Source: Microbacterium mangrovi
GTDB taxonomy: Bacteria; Actinomycetota; Actinomycetes; Actinomycetales; Microbacteriaceae
Direction of reading: 5' to 3'
Length of the DNA stretch: 64,000 nt
NCBI RefSeq assembly: GCF_000802305.1
Contig: NZ_JTDK01000006.1
Span: forward strand, 1,021,662 to 1,085,661
The notes under the pieces were generated by a model that did no database searches, was not told the origin of the DNA, and saw only the letters and a list, made by a program, of their open reading frames with translations. Position 1 is the stretch's first letter, and the number at the start of each line of letters is the position of its first letter. Of this stretch, positions 17,950-26,371 are shown piece after piece. The position numbers and the translations under genes are program-made.

Positions 17950-19619
17950 CCCGCCCGCCCGAGCCGCGGCGCGCCGGGTCGCCGGTCGACCCGCGCCTGC
18001 TGCGCTACGCCGCGGCATCCCGCTCGTACTTCGTGTGGAGCGCGCTGGTGACCGTCGTCCAGACGGCGGTCATCATCGCGTTCGCCACGGTCCTCACGCG
18101 GGTGCTCACCGGGGCGATCGACGGCGAACCGGTCGCGCGCCTGTCGCCGTGGCTCGCGGCGGGGGCCGGCATCGTGCTGCTGCGCGGCGCGCTGACGGTC
18201 GCCACCGACGCCCTCGGCGCCTCGGGTGCGGCCCGGGCGCAGCTGCAGCTGCGATCGGCGCTCACCGCGGCGGTGCGGCGTCTCGGCCCCGCCGCGATCA
18301 CGGCCCACGGCGGGTCGGCGCGGCTCGCCGTGCTGGCCGGTCACGGGCTGGAGGCGCTGGACGCGTACTTCGGCCGCTATCTGCCGCAGCTCGTGGCCAG
18401 CGCGATCACGATGCCCGTGCTCGTCGTGGCGATAACGCTGGCCGACCCGGTCTCCGGCCTCATCGTGGTGCTGACCCTCCCCCTCATCCCGATCTTCATG
18501 GTGCTCATCGGCCTCGCCACGCGCGCCGTCCAGCGCCGCCAGCTCGACACCCTGGGCCGGCTCGCGGCGCGCTTCGCCGACACCGTCAACGGCCTCGGCA
18601 CCCTCAAGCTGTTCGGTCGGCAGCGGCGTGCGGCATCCTCCATCGAGCGGGTCACCCAGGACTACAAGCGCGAGACGATGAGCGTGCTGCGGGTCTCGTT
18701 CCTGTCCGGGTTCGCCCTGGAGTTCCTCGCCAGCATCTCGGTGGCCGTCGTCGCCGTCACGATCGGACTCCGCCTGCTCGGCGGCGAGCTCACCCTCGGC
18801 ATCGGGCTGTTCGTGCTCCTGCTCGCCCCGGAGGCGTTCCTGCCCCTGCGGCAGGTCGGCGCGCAGTTCCACGCGGCGGCGGAGGGCATGGCCGCCACCG
18901 AACCCGTGTTCGCCCTGCTGGATGCCGCCCGGGGCGCCGGTGAGGCACGACTCGCCCATGGCGGAGAGCTCCGGGCACCGGCCGCCGCCCCGGCGCTGAC
19001 GGTGCGAGGCCTGCGGGTGCACCGCGGTCCCCGCCTTCTCCCGCCGGTCGATCTCACCGTCGCGCCCGGCGAGATCACCCTGCTGCGCGGACCGAGCGGC
19101 GCCGGAAAGTCGAGCGTCGTGGCGGCGCTGCTCGGATTCGCCGAGTACGACGGCGAGATCCGCCTCGGAGCCTCCCCCGTCCCGAACGCCCGCGCCGCGA
19201 TCGCGTGGGCGGGTCAGCAGCCCGGGCTCATCGCCGGGACCGTCGCCGCGAACGTGGCGCTCGGGGATCCCGCTCCGGATGCCGCACTGGTGGCATCGTG
19301 CCTGCGCGACGCGCACGTCGACCGTGATGTCGACGGAGCGCAGGTGCTGGGCGTCCGCGGCGACGGGCTCTCCGGCGGCCAGGCGCAGCGTGTCGCTCTC
19401 GCCCGCGCCCTGTACCGGCTGCGCTCCGGCCGTGCGGCGATCCTCGTCCTCGATGAGCCCACGAGCGCGCTGGATGCGCACACCGAACGGGCGGTGTGGC
19501 AGACGCTGCGGTCGCAGGCCGCGGGCGGAGCCGGCATCCTCCTGATCTCCCATCGCCGCACGGCGGCGACGATCGCGAACCGCTCCGTGACCCTCGCTCC
19601 GCTGGAGGCGACGGTATGA
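17946..19619 (+). CDS. cydD: Thiol reductant ABC exporter subunit CydD
   Basis: 557 residues: an N-terminal six-helix ABC exporter domain (about 15-310) and a C-terminal ATPase. Walker A is GPSGAGKSSV, the signature is LSGGQAQRVALARAL and Walker B is ILVLDEPTSALD. CydDC exports glutathione or cysteine-type thiols and is needed for cytochrome bd assembly. I start it at TTG 17946, which overlaps the cydB stop. No ATG or GTG lies nearby in frame before the first membrane helix. It overlaps cydC by four bases (ATGA). Confidence 0.92.
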   Translation: MTRPPEPRRAGSPVDPRLLRYAAASRSYFVWSALVTVVQTAVIIAFATVLTRVLTGAIDGEPVARLSPWLAAGAGIVLLRGALTVATDALGASGAARAQLQLRSALTAAVRRLGPAAITAHGGSARLAVLAGHGLEALDAYFGRYLPQLVASAITMPVLVVAITLADPVSGLIVVLTLPLIPIFMVLIGLATRAVQRRQLDTLGRLAARFADTVNGLGTLKLFGRQRRAASSIERVTQDYKRETMSVLRVSFLSGFALEFLASISVAVVAVTIGLRLLGGELTLGIGLFVLLLAPEAFLPLRQVGAQFHAAAEGMAATEPVFALLDAARGAGEARLAHGGELRAPAAAPALTVRGLRVHRGPRLLPPVDLTVAPGEITLLRGPSGAGKSSVVAALLGFAEYDGEIRLGASPVPNARAAIAWAGQQPGLIAGTVAANVALGDPAPDAALVASCLRDAHVDRDVDGAQVLGVRGDGLSGGQAQRVALARALYRLRSGRAAILVLDEPTSALDAHTERAVWQTLRSQAAGGAGILLISHRRTAATIANRSVTLAPLEATV

Positions 19620-21250
19620 GTGCCCGCGACATCCTGCGGCTCGCCCAGCCCGCACCGCGCCGGTTCGCGCCCGCCGTGCTCTCCGGGTGGGGCACGGCGC
19701 TCAGCTCCATCGCCCTGCTCGCCGCGAGCGCGTGGCTCATCACGCGGGCCTCGGAGCGTCCGGAGCTCATGTACCTATCGGCGGTGATCGTCGCCGTCCG
19801 CGCGTTCGCGCTCGGGCGGGGCGTGTTCCGGTACCTCGAGCGGCTCACCGGGCACGATGCGGCGCTCGGACAGCTCGCGGTGGTGCGCACCGATCTCGTC
19901 CGGCGCCTCGTCCCGCTCGCACCCGACGGGCTGGGGCGAACGCAGCGCGGCGCGCTGCTGTCCAACCTCGTCGACGACGTGGAGCAGCTGCAGGACCTGC
20001 CGCTGCGGGTACGCCAGCCCGTGCTGGTCGCCGGCCTCGCCTCGATCGCGAGCGTGGTGTTCACCGCCTTCCTGTCGGTGCCCGCGGCGCTGACGCTCGC
20101 CGCATGCCTGGTCGTCGCGTTCCTCGTGGCGTGGTGGGTCGGCGCCGCGGCCGGCGCCCGCGCGGAGCGGCAGATCGCACCCCTGCGCGCGCGGCTGGCG
20201 GACGCCCTGCTGGACGAGCTCAGCGCTCTCGAGGTGCTGACCGCGTTCGACGCGACAGATGCCTCCGCGCACCGCATCGCCGAGGCCGACGACGCGCTGC
20301 GCCGCGCCGTCGTGCGCCGCTCGGTCGCGCAGGCGCTCATCGCCGGGACCGTGTCGGTGCTCGCCGGAGCCGCGTCGCTGCTCGCCCTGCTCGTCGCCGG
20401 CCCGGGTCTGGCGGCGTCGGATGCCCCGGCCCTGGCCGTGGTCGTGCTGCTGCCGATGGCGGTGTTCGAGGTCTTCGGCCCGCTCCCCCTCGCCCTCTCG
20501 ATGCGGCGTCAGGTGCGCGTCGCGGCCGCCCGGATCGCGGCGACCGTGCCCGACGCCGCCCCGCCCGAGCTGCCGGTGGAGACCGATCCCACCGGCACCG
20601 CGCCGCCGCTCGGCGACGGGCTCCGCCTGCGCGGCGTCACGGCATCCTGGCCGTCTGCGACCGGTGCCGCACTCTCGCCGGTCGATCTCGACGTCGCACC
20701 CGGGGAGCGTGTGCTCGTCACCGGCGCGAGCGGAGTGGGAAAGACCACCCTCGCGCACGTGCTGGTGCGGTTCCTCGACCATGGCGGCCGCTACCGGATC
20801 GGCGGGACCGACGTGCGCACCCTGTCGCCGGACGACGTGCGGCAGACCGTGGGCCTGGTCGAGCAGCATCCCTTCCTGTTCGACGAGTCGCTACGGCAGA
20901 ACCTGCTCTTCGCGAAGGACACGGCGGCCGACGACGACCTCTGGGACGCCCTCGCACGGGTGGGCCTGCGGGACTGGGCGGTCGCCCGCGGCGGCCTGGA
21001 CATCCCCGTCGGCGAACGGGGGGCGCTCGTGTCCGGCGGGCAGGCTCAGCGGATCGCCCTGGCGCGGGCGCTGCTGCGTGATTTTCCGGTGCTCGTCCTC
21101 GACGAGCCCACCGCCGGCGTCGACCCGGCGGCATCCGACGCGCTCCTGCGTGATCTCCTGGCCGCCGCGCGCGGACACACGATCGTGCTCATCTCGCACG
21201 TCGAGGTTCCGGCCGACCTCATCGACCGCGAGGTGCGCCTCGCGCGCTGA
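19616..21250 (+). CDS. cydC: Thiol reductant ABC exporter subunit CydC
   Basis: 544 residues: membrane domain with the CydC-type start (ALLAASAWLITRASERPE; then FRYLERLTGHDAAL) and ATPase domain with Walker A TGASGVGKTTL, signature VSGGQAQRIALARAL and Walker B VLVLDEPTAGVD. It forms the heterodimer with CydD. ATG at 19616 within the cydD stop. Convergent with the GNAT gene: its stop and the GNAT stop lie in a CTGAG...CTCAG palindrome only 6 bases apart. Confidence 0.93.
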   Translation: MSARDILRLAQPAPRRFAPAVLSGWGTALSSIALLAASAWLITRASERPELMYLSAVIVAVRAFALGRGVFRYLERLTGHDAALGQLAVVRTDLVRRLVPLAPDGLGRTQRGALLSNLVDDVEQLQDLPLRVRQPVLVAGLASIASVVFTAFLSVPAALTLAACLVVAFLVAWWVGAAAGARAERQIAPLRARLADALLDELSALEVLTAFDATDASAHRIAEADDALRRAVVRRSVAQALIAGTVSVLAGAASLLALLVAGPGLAASDAPALAVVVLLPMAVFEVFGPLPLALSMRRQVRVAAARIAATVPDAAPPELPVETDPTGTAPPLGDGLRLRGVTASWPSATGAALSPVDLDVAPGERVLVTGASGVGKTTLAHVLVRFLDHGGRYRIGGTDVRTLSPDDVRQTVGLVEQHPFLFDESLRQNLLFAKDTAADDDLWDALARVGLRDWAVARGGLDIPVGERGALVSGGQAQRIALARALLRDFPVLVLDEPTAGVDPAASDALLRDLLAAARGHTIVLISHVEVPADLIDREVRLAR

Positions 21251-21256
21251 GTGCGC

Positions 21257-21871
21257 TCAGAGCGACATCCCGTAGTCGAACACGCCGGGCGGCGCGGGCA
21301 GGGGGGCGAACCCGAGCCGTGAGTAGAACGCCTGAGCACCCGTGTTGCGGGGGTCGACGCCCAGGTGCACGCCGGGGACGGATGCCTCCCGGAGCCGGTC
21401 GAGCATCGTGTCGATGAGCCGGCGACCGAGCCCCTGCCCTTGCAGGCTGGGGAGCAGATCGATGTGCAGGTGGGCCGGGTACGCGGCCTCGAGCTGCTCC
21501 TCTCCCGGATCGGACGATTCCGTGCCGCGGCGCCACGCGCTGCGGACGATCGCCGCCTCGCGTGAACGATCCGCGCGCGCCGGGAGCGGCCACCGGTCAT
21601 GGAAGCGGGGCCACCATTCGTCGCGGAACCAGGCGTCGAACGCCGCCGTGTCGGGTGCGGCGACGACGTACGCGGCGGGAGAACCGGCATCGTCCTCGGC
21701 GACGAAGGCGAAGTCGGGATGCCGCGCGACATACGGCAGTGCGAAGACGGCCGCCCACAGGTCGTCGTCGGGCAGGATGCCGGTCGCATCCTTCCCCGCA
21801 TCCGCAGTCAGGAGGCAGATTCGTGCGATCGCCGCTTCGTCGCCGGTTCGGAACGGGCGGATGGCGGTCAT
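21257..21871 (-). CDS. GNAT-family N-acetyltransferase
   Basis: 204 residues. The acetyl-CoA-binding motif A is LPSLQGQGLGRRLIDTML and the motif B end is NTGAQAFYSRLGFAPLP. The start MTAIRPFRTGDEAAIARICLLTADAG resembles the larger GNATs annotated as hexosaminidase-associated or NagJ-like acetyltransferases, a similarity I only note. Substrate unknown. Convergent with cydC. Confidence 0.85.
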   Translation of the reverse strand: MTAIRPFRTGDEAAIARICLLTADAGKDATGILPDDDLWAAVFALPYVARHPDFAFVAEDDAGSPAAYVVAAPDTAAFDAWFRDEWWPRFHDRWPLPARADRSREAAIVRSAWRRGTESSDPGEEQLEAAYPAHLHIDLLPSLQGQGLGRRLIDTMLDRLREASVPGVHLGVDPRNTGAQAFYSRLGFAPLPAPPGVFDYGMSL

Positions 21872-21896
21872 GTCCCCACCCTAACGTGCGGCCGAT

Positions 21897-21921
21897 CCGC
21901 GCCCGCCGAGCGGGGGCGCGG
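21897..21921 (-). terminator. Hairpin terminator after the hemagglutinin-like gene
   Basis: An 8-bp perfect GC stem (21897-21904 with 21914-21921) continues into an inner CCG/CGG pair. It lies ten bases past the stop of the secreted repeat protein on its transcribed strand. Confidence 0.65.
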
Positions 21922-21930
21922 TCGACGCGC

Positions 21931-23856
21931 TCAGGCGACCCGGGGCGTGGCCGCCGACCCGCGGGAGATGGTCTGGTACCCGGCCTTCGTCCCCGTCACG
22001 ACGACGGTGATCGTCTTGCCCCGCTGCGCGGTCGTGGGTGTGAAGGTCGACCGGGTCGCGCCGCTGATCGCCGTCCCCGAGGCGTACCACCGGTAGGTGA
22101 ACGCGGTTCCGGTCGTCCAGGTGCCCGGGCGTGCCGTCAGCGTGGCCCCGACCTTGGCGGTGCCCGCGATCGTCGGCGCCGCCGTCAGCGCCACCTTCGT
22201 CGTGGCCGCCGACACTCTGGAGATCGTCGGGTACCCGGAGAGGGTCCCGGTGACCTTCACGCTGATGGTCTGACCCACCTGTGCCGTCGTCGGCCTGTAG
22301 GTGGTGTGGGTGGGGCCCGACGTCCCGCTGATGTAGGCGCCGTTCGCGTACCACGCGTAGGAGAAGGCCGTCCCGGTGGTCCACGTGCCGTGGTTCGCGG
22401 TCAGGGTGGCGCCGGCCATGCGAACACCGCTGATGGTCGGCACGGCGGTCTGCGCCACGAGGGCCGTGGCACCGCTCACCCGGGCGACGGTGCCGTACCC
22501 GGTCTTCGTGCCGGTCACCTTGACGGAGATCTTCTTGCCGGTCTGCGCGGTCGTCGGCGTGAACGTAGAGTGCGTCGCGCCGGACGTGCCGGAGATATAG
22601 GCGCCGTTCGCGTACCACGCGTACGAGAACGCCGTTCCCGACGTCCACGTGCCGTGGTTCGCCGTGAGGGTGTATCCGACCGCCGGGGTCCCGCTGACTG
22701 TCGGTGTCGCTGCCGTCGCCACACGCAGGGTGGGGACAGAGGTCTTGGACGTCGTCGCGTAGGTGGCCTTGGACGCGGTCACCCGCACCGTGATCGCCAT
22801 GTCCTTCTGCGCCGCGCCGAGGACGAGGGTGGATGCCGTCGCCCCGGTGATCGGGGTCGTCGTGCCCGTCAGGTTCGTGGCGTACCACTGGTACTTCAGG
22901 GTCGCGCTCGGGCTCCACGTCCCGGCATTGGCGGTCAGGGTCGACCCGACCGACAGAGTTCCGGAGATCGTCGGGACCGGTGCGGCGACGAACGGCAGCA
23001 CCTGCGTGGACCCGAACCAGTCGGTGAAGAAGTTGTAGAAGTTGCGGTTGCCGTACGACGAGCACGTGTCCCCGGTGCCGTAACCGTTATTGCCGGCGGC
23101 GAGCGCCGCAGCGTTCGGCACATAGGGCGTGTAGTAATAGAGGTCCGCGGTGGCCTGGTTCGCGATAATCACGCGCTTCGATCCGCAGGAGGTCTTCGTG
23201 TTGTACTGGATGTACGAGATCCCTCCCACCGGGAACCACGTGAAGTCCTGGCTGGTGCCGGGAGGGTTCGCGTATCGCTTAAGCTGGCGCGCGGCCAAGT
23301 AGACCTGGCTGAAGAATCCACCGCTCCCTGTGCACCCAGTCGTATCGGGGCAGTTGTTCCCCATTGCATGCTGAAATGCGTAGGTGCTCGGCGCGGTGCT
23401 CGTTACCAAGCCCTGCTCTTTCTGCAGCATGACAATCAAGACCTTCGGATTGATGCCGCAAGCTTGCGCCACTTTGTAGATGATCGCGGCCGCGGTCTCG
23501 CTCGGCAATCCCGTGTACCCGGTGCAGAGCAGGCTCGTGGGCGTGACATTCTCGGGCTTATAAGTCCCGGTCGGCGTCCTATAGCTCTTCAGGCAGGTGT
23601 ACCCGGTCTTGCAGGTCGGCACCTTGGCGTTGAGGAAGCTCTGGATCTGCGCCTGCGTCATGGCGTCCTTGTGGAAGAACACCGCATCGCTGATGATGTT
23701 GCCCGCGTCGAACTTGGACAGGTCCGCGGCATGCGCGGCCGGCGCCACTGCCGGAGTGAGGAGCCCGACCACCGCCAGGACGACCGCCAACAGCGCGGCC
23801 AGGACGGGGTGGATGCGGGCGCGACGCTGCGCAGCGTGCTCCGGGACTGAGCTCAT
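21931..23856 (-). CDS. Secreted lysozyme-like/hemagglutinin-type protein with four Ig-like repeats
   Basis: 641 residues. A signal peptide (basic RRAR, then a hydrophobic run, ending near PAAHAAD, about residue 45) directs secretion. The mature N-terminal domain (about 50-300) has paired cysteines and NPKVLIVMLQKEQGLVTS, where the glutamate resembles the catalytic acid of lysozyme/transglycosylase folds. Proteins like this are often labelled hemagglutinin in Microbacteriaceae. Four repeats of about 85 residues follow, each with TLTA(N)xGTW...YxWYA...VTGTKxGY. They look like Ig-like beta domains that bind cell wall or display the enzyme. The middle two are nearly identical even at DNA level. 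The N-terminal domain uses more A/T-ending codons than its neighbours. Start ATG 23854-23856. Confidence 0.75.
   Translation of the reverse strand: MSSVPEHAAQRRARIHPVLAALLAVVLAVVGLLTPAVAPAAHAADLSKFDAGNIISDAVFFHKDAMTQAQIQSFLNAKVPTCKTGYTCLKSYRTPTGTYKPENVTPTSLLCTGYTGLPSETAAAIIYKVAQACGINPKVLIVMLQKEQGLVTSTAPSTYAFQHAMGNNCPDTTGCTGSGGFFSQVYLAARQLKRYANPPGTSQDFTWFPVGGISYIQYNTKTSCGSKRVIIANQATADLYYYTPYVPNAAALAAGNNGYGTGDTCSSYGNRNFYNFFTDWFGSTQVLPFVAAPVPTISGTLSVGSTLTANAGTWSPSATLKYQWYATNLTGTTTPITGATASTLVLGAAQKDMAITVRVTASKATYATTSKTSVPTLRVATAATPTVSGTPAVGYTLTANHGTWTSGTAFSYAWYANGAYISGTSGATHSTFTPTTAQTGKKISVKVTGTKTGYGTVARVSGATALVAQTAVPTISGVRMAGATLTANHGTWTTGTAFSYAWYANGAYISGTSGPTHTTYRPTTAQVGQTISVKVTGTLSGYPTISRVSAATTKVALTAAPTIAGTAKVGATLTARPGTWTTGTAFTYRWYASGTAISGATRSTFTPTTAQRGKTITVVVTGTKAGYQTISRGSAATPRVA
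22140..22700 (-). repeat. Intragenic tandem repeat, two near-identical Ig-like units
   Basis: Within the secreted protein gene, the units whose cores lie around 22326-22400 and 22595-22665 share long stretches with only scattered third-position changes (both encode GTAFSYAWYANGAYISGTSG). The flanking first and fourth units are more diverged. This indicates a recent duplication or gene conversion. Limits are approximate. Confidence 0.7.
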
Positions 23857-23908
23857 CGCCCAAGCGTCGCACACCTGGGTGCTCCTCGCCAGTTGCACAG
23901 GCACACCA

Positions 23909-23948
23909 CAGGCCCCGTGTCGCCCGGAGGGAGCGAGCACGGGGCCTG
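23909..23948 (-). terminator. Hairpin terminator of the sugar ABC operon
   Basis: An 11-bp perfect stem (23909-23919 with 23938-23948) and an 18-base loop lie about 30 bases past the stop of the distal permease gene and before the secreted repeat protein start on the same strand. Confidence 0.75.
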
Positions 23949-23978
23949 CAGGCTGGAACGCGGTGCGATCCTCCCGGC

Positions 23979-24956
23979 TCAGCCCTTCGTCGCGCCGGCC
24001 ATGAGGCCGCGCACGAAGAACCGCTGCATGGAGAAGAACACGATGAGCGGCACGATGATCGAGATGAACGCACCTGCGGACTGCAGGAACCACTGATCAC
24101 CCCACGTGCCGGACAGCGAGTTCAGCGTCTGGGTGAGTGGCAGCGAGGTCGACGGGGCGAAGATCGTCGCCACCAACAGGTCGTTCCACACCCAGAGGAA
24201 CTGGAAGATCGCGAACGAGGCGATCGCCGGCATCGCCAGCGGCAGGATCATCCGGAAGAAGATCTGCCCGTGCCCGGCGCCGTCGACGCGCGCGGCCTCG
24301 ATGATGTCGCTCGGGATCTCGGCGATGAAGTTGTGCAGCAGGAAGATCGCCAGCGGCAGGGCGAAGATCGCGTGCGCGATCCATACCGTCGCGAAGCTGT
24401 GCGAGACATCCCGCAGCTCGAACCCCGGGAAGATCCCCACGCCGGCGACCGTGAGGCCGCGGGAGAAGAGGCTCAGCAGCGGCACGAGCGCCATCTGGAT
24501 GGGCACGATCTGCAGCGCGAAGATCGCGACGAACAGGATGCCGCGGCCCTTGAAGTCGATCCACGCGAACGCGTACGCGGCCATCGACGCCAGGGCGATC
24601 GGGATGATCGTCGCCGGGATCGTGATCGCGAGCGAGTTGAGGAACGACTCGCCGAGGGTCAGCGCCGTGCCGCCCGAGGTCAGGGCCGCCTGGTAGTTGC
24701 CGAGGGTGAAGCTCGGGTTCGTGAACACCGTCCACCAGCCGGTGACCGAGGAGTCGGCGCCGGGGCGGAACGACGTGACGAACAGACCGAACGTCGGGAT
24801 CGTCCAGACGATCGCGATGACGATCGCGACGACGGTCGCCGTCTTGCTCGTGAGCTTCTTCTGCGCCTCGTTCTCGTTCTTCCGAGTTTGGCGGGCGACC
24901 TTCCTGGCCTCAGACCGACCGAAGCGCACAGGCGCGTCATCTTCGACGATGGCCAT
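23979..24956 (-). CDS. Carbohydrate ABC transporter permease, MalG/AglG type
   Basis: 325 residues and six transmembrane helices in the MalG-type arrangement. The cytoplasmic EAA loop that docks on the ATPase reads EAARVDGAGHGQIFFRMILP. The N-terminus is an unusually long charged stretch (about 38 residues) before helix 1. Its ATG overlaps the stop of the upstream permease gene by one base. With the other permease and the lipoprotein it forms a binding-protein-dependent sugar importer; no ATPase gene is present, so a shared MsiK/UgpC-like ATPase elsewhere is expected. Confidence 0.9.
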   Translation of the reverse strand: MAIVEDDAPVRFGRSEARKVARQTRKNENEAQKKLTSKTATVVAIVIAIVWTIPTFGLFVTSFRPGADSSVTGWWTVFTNPSFTLGNYQAALTSGGTALTLGESFLNSLAITIPATIIPIALASMAAYAFAWIDFKGRGILFVAIFALQIVPIQMALVPLLSLFSRGLTVAGVGIFPGFELRDVSHSFATVWIAHAIFALPLAIFLLHNFIAEIPSDIIEAARVDGAGHGQIFFRMILPLAMPAIASFAIFQFLWVWNDLLVATIFAPSTSLPLTQTLNSLSGTWGDQWFLQSAGAFISIIVPLIVFFSMQRFFVRGLMAGATKG

Positions 24957-26293
24957 CAGCGCACCTCCCTCTGCTTGCGCATCTGGCGCACGTTGTAAAT
25001 GATCAGCGGCAGCACGAACAGGAACAGCACGACGGCGAGCGCCGCCGAGTGTCCGTAGCTCTGGAACCGCTGCTGCTGGTTGACCATCTCGAAGCCCAGC
25101 ACCGACGAGTTCGACCGGCCGCCGGTCATGACCGCGACGAGGTCGTAGACCTTCAGCGACGCGATCGTGATCGTCGTCAGCACCACGATGAGCGAGGAGC
25201 GGATGCCGGGCACCGTCACGTTGGTGAAGCGCTGGAAGGCGGATGCGCCGTCGAGCTGGGCGGCTTCGGTCTGCTCGGTGGGAACCGCCTTGATCGCGGC
25301 GGACAGGATGACCATCGCGAAGCCGGTCTGCGTCCAGATGAACACGATCACGAGCATGATCGTGTTGACCAGGGGCGTCGTGTCCAGCCACGGGACGGGC
25401 TGGCCGCCCAAGGCCACGACGATGGCGTTGAGCAGACCGATCTGCTGCCCCTGCCGGTAGTCGTAGACGAACTTCCAGATGATGCCGGCGCCGACGAACG
25501 AGATCGCGACGGGCATGAACACGAGCACCTTCAGGTACTTCTCCCCGCGCGCACGGTCGATGAAGACCGCGTACACGAGCCCGATCGCCGTCGAGAACGT
25601 GGGGGCCAGCAGCGCCCAGATGAGCGTGTTGATGACCGACCAGAATCCTTCGGGGTTCGTGAACACCCAGCCGTAGTTCTCCAACCCGACGAACGATGTG
25701 CCGGTCTTGTCGAAGAACGACTGGACGAAGGTCGCGATGGCCGGGTAGATGAGACCGGTCAGCACCATCACCAGCGCCGGGGCGAGGAAGAGCACCAGCT
25801 GGAACAGATACCCGGCGCCCTGACGGGACCGGTAGTCCGCGAAGAACAGCAGGCCGCCCGCGAGGAGCGAGATCGCCATGATGTAGATCGCCGCGTTCTG
25901 ATACGGACGCAGCACCATGAAGGCCAGGAACGGGATCAGCAGGCTCGCCGCGAGGCGGAGCCAGAAGTACCCGCGACCGGACCGCGGCGCGTACTCGATC
26001 AGCAGCAGGACGATGCCGACCACGATCGCGAAGGCGACCACGACGATGGGGATCTGCACGATCGGGCCGAGCCCGCCGATCCACACGAAGAAGCTGTTCA
26101 GCGAGAAGCCGAGCGACACCGCCAGGGCGTTGGGGTTCGGCCCCTGCATGATCATGAACAGGAAGAGCGCCACGATGAGGATGGCGCCCACGAGCAGGAC
26201 GAACGCTGTCGTCCTGCGGGAATACGCACGACGACGGCCCTTGGGCCCCGGGCCCGCCTCCGTCGACGTCGTCTCAGCGGTCAGCTGCGACAT
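24956..26293 (-). CDS. Carbohydrate ABC transporter permease, MalF/AglF type
   Basis: 445 residues. About four hydrophobic spans precede the standard six-helix MalF-like core, which begins near residue 165. The EAA loop is EAAQLDGASAFQRFTNVTVP. The extra N-terminal membrane segments recall AglF-type permeases of alpha-glucoside importers. The gene lies 78 bases after the binding-protein gene and overlaps the next permease by one base. Confidence 0.9.
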   Translation of the reverse strand: MSQLTAETTSTEAGPGPKGRRRAYSRRTTAFVLLVGAILIVALFLFMIMQGPNPNALAVSLGFSLNSFFVWIGGLGPIVQIPIVVVAFAIVVGIVLLLIEYAPRSGRGYFWLRLAASLLIPFLAFMVLRPYQNAAIYIMAISLLAGGLLFFADYRSRQGAGYLFQLVLFLAPALVMVLTGLIYPAIATFVQSFFDKTGTSFVGLENYGWVFTNPEGFWSVINTLIWALLAPTFSTAIGLVYAVFIDRARGEKYLKVLVFMPVAISFVGAGIIWKFVYDYRQGQQIGLLNAIVVALGGQPVPWLDTTPLVNTIMLVIVFIWTQTGFAMVILSAAIKAVPTEQTEAAQLDGASAFQRFTNVTVPGIRSSLIVVLTTITIASLKVYDLVAVMTGGRSNSSVLGFEMVNQQQRFQSYGHSAALAVVLFLFVLPLIIYNVRQMRKQREVR

Positions 26294-26371
26294 GTCTCTC
26301 CCTCCGCGAGAAAGCCGATGCTCACCCGGGACCGGCGCGTCGGGCGCTCCGGTCCCGGATGAGCGATCGAC

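Noticed and set aside
22140..22700. Repeats considered as a CRISPR array
   Set aside because: Units are about 260 bases, lie in frame inside a gene and encode Ig-like domains; there are no short spacers.
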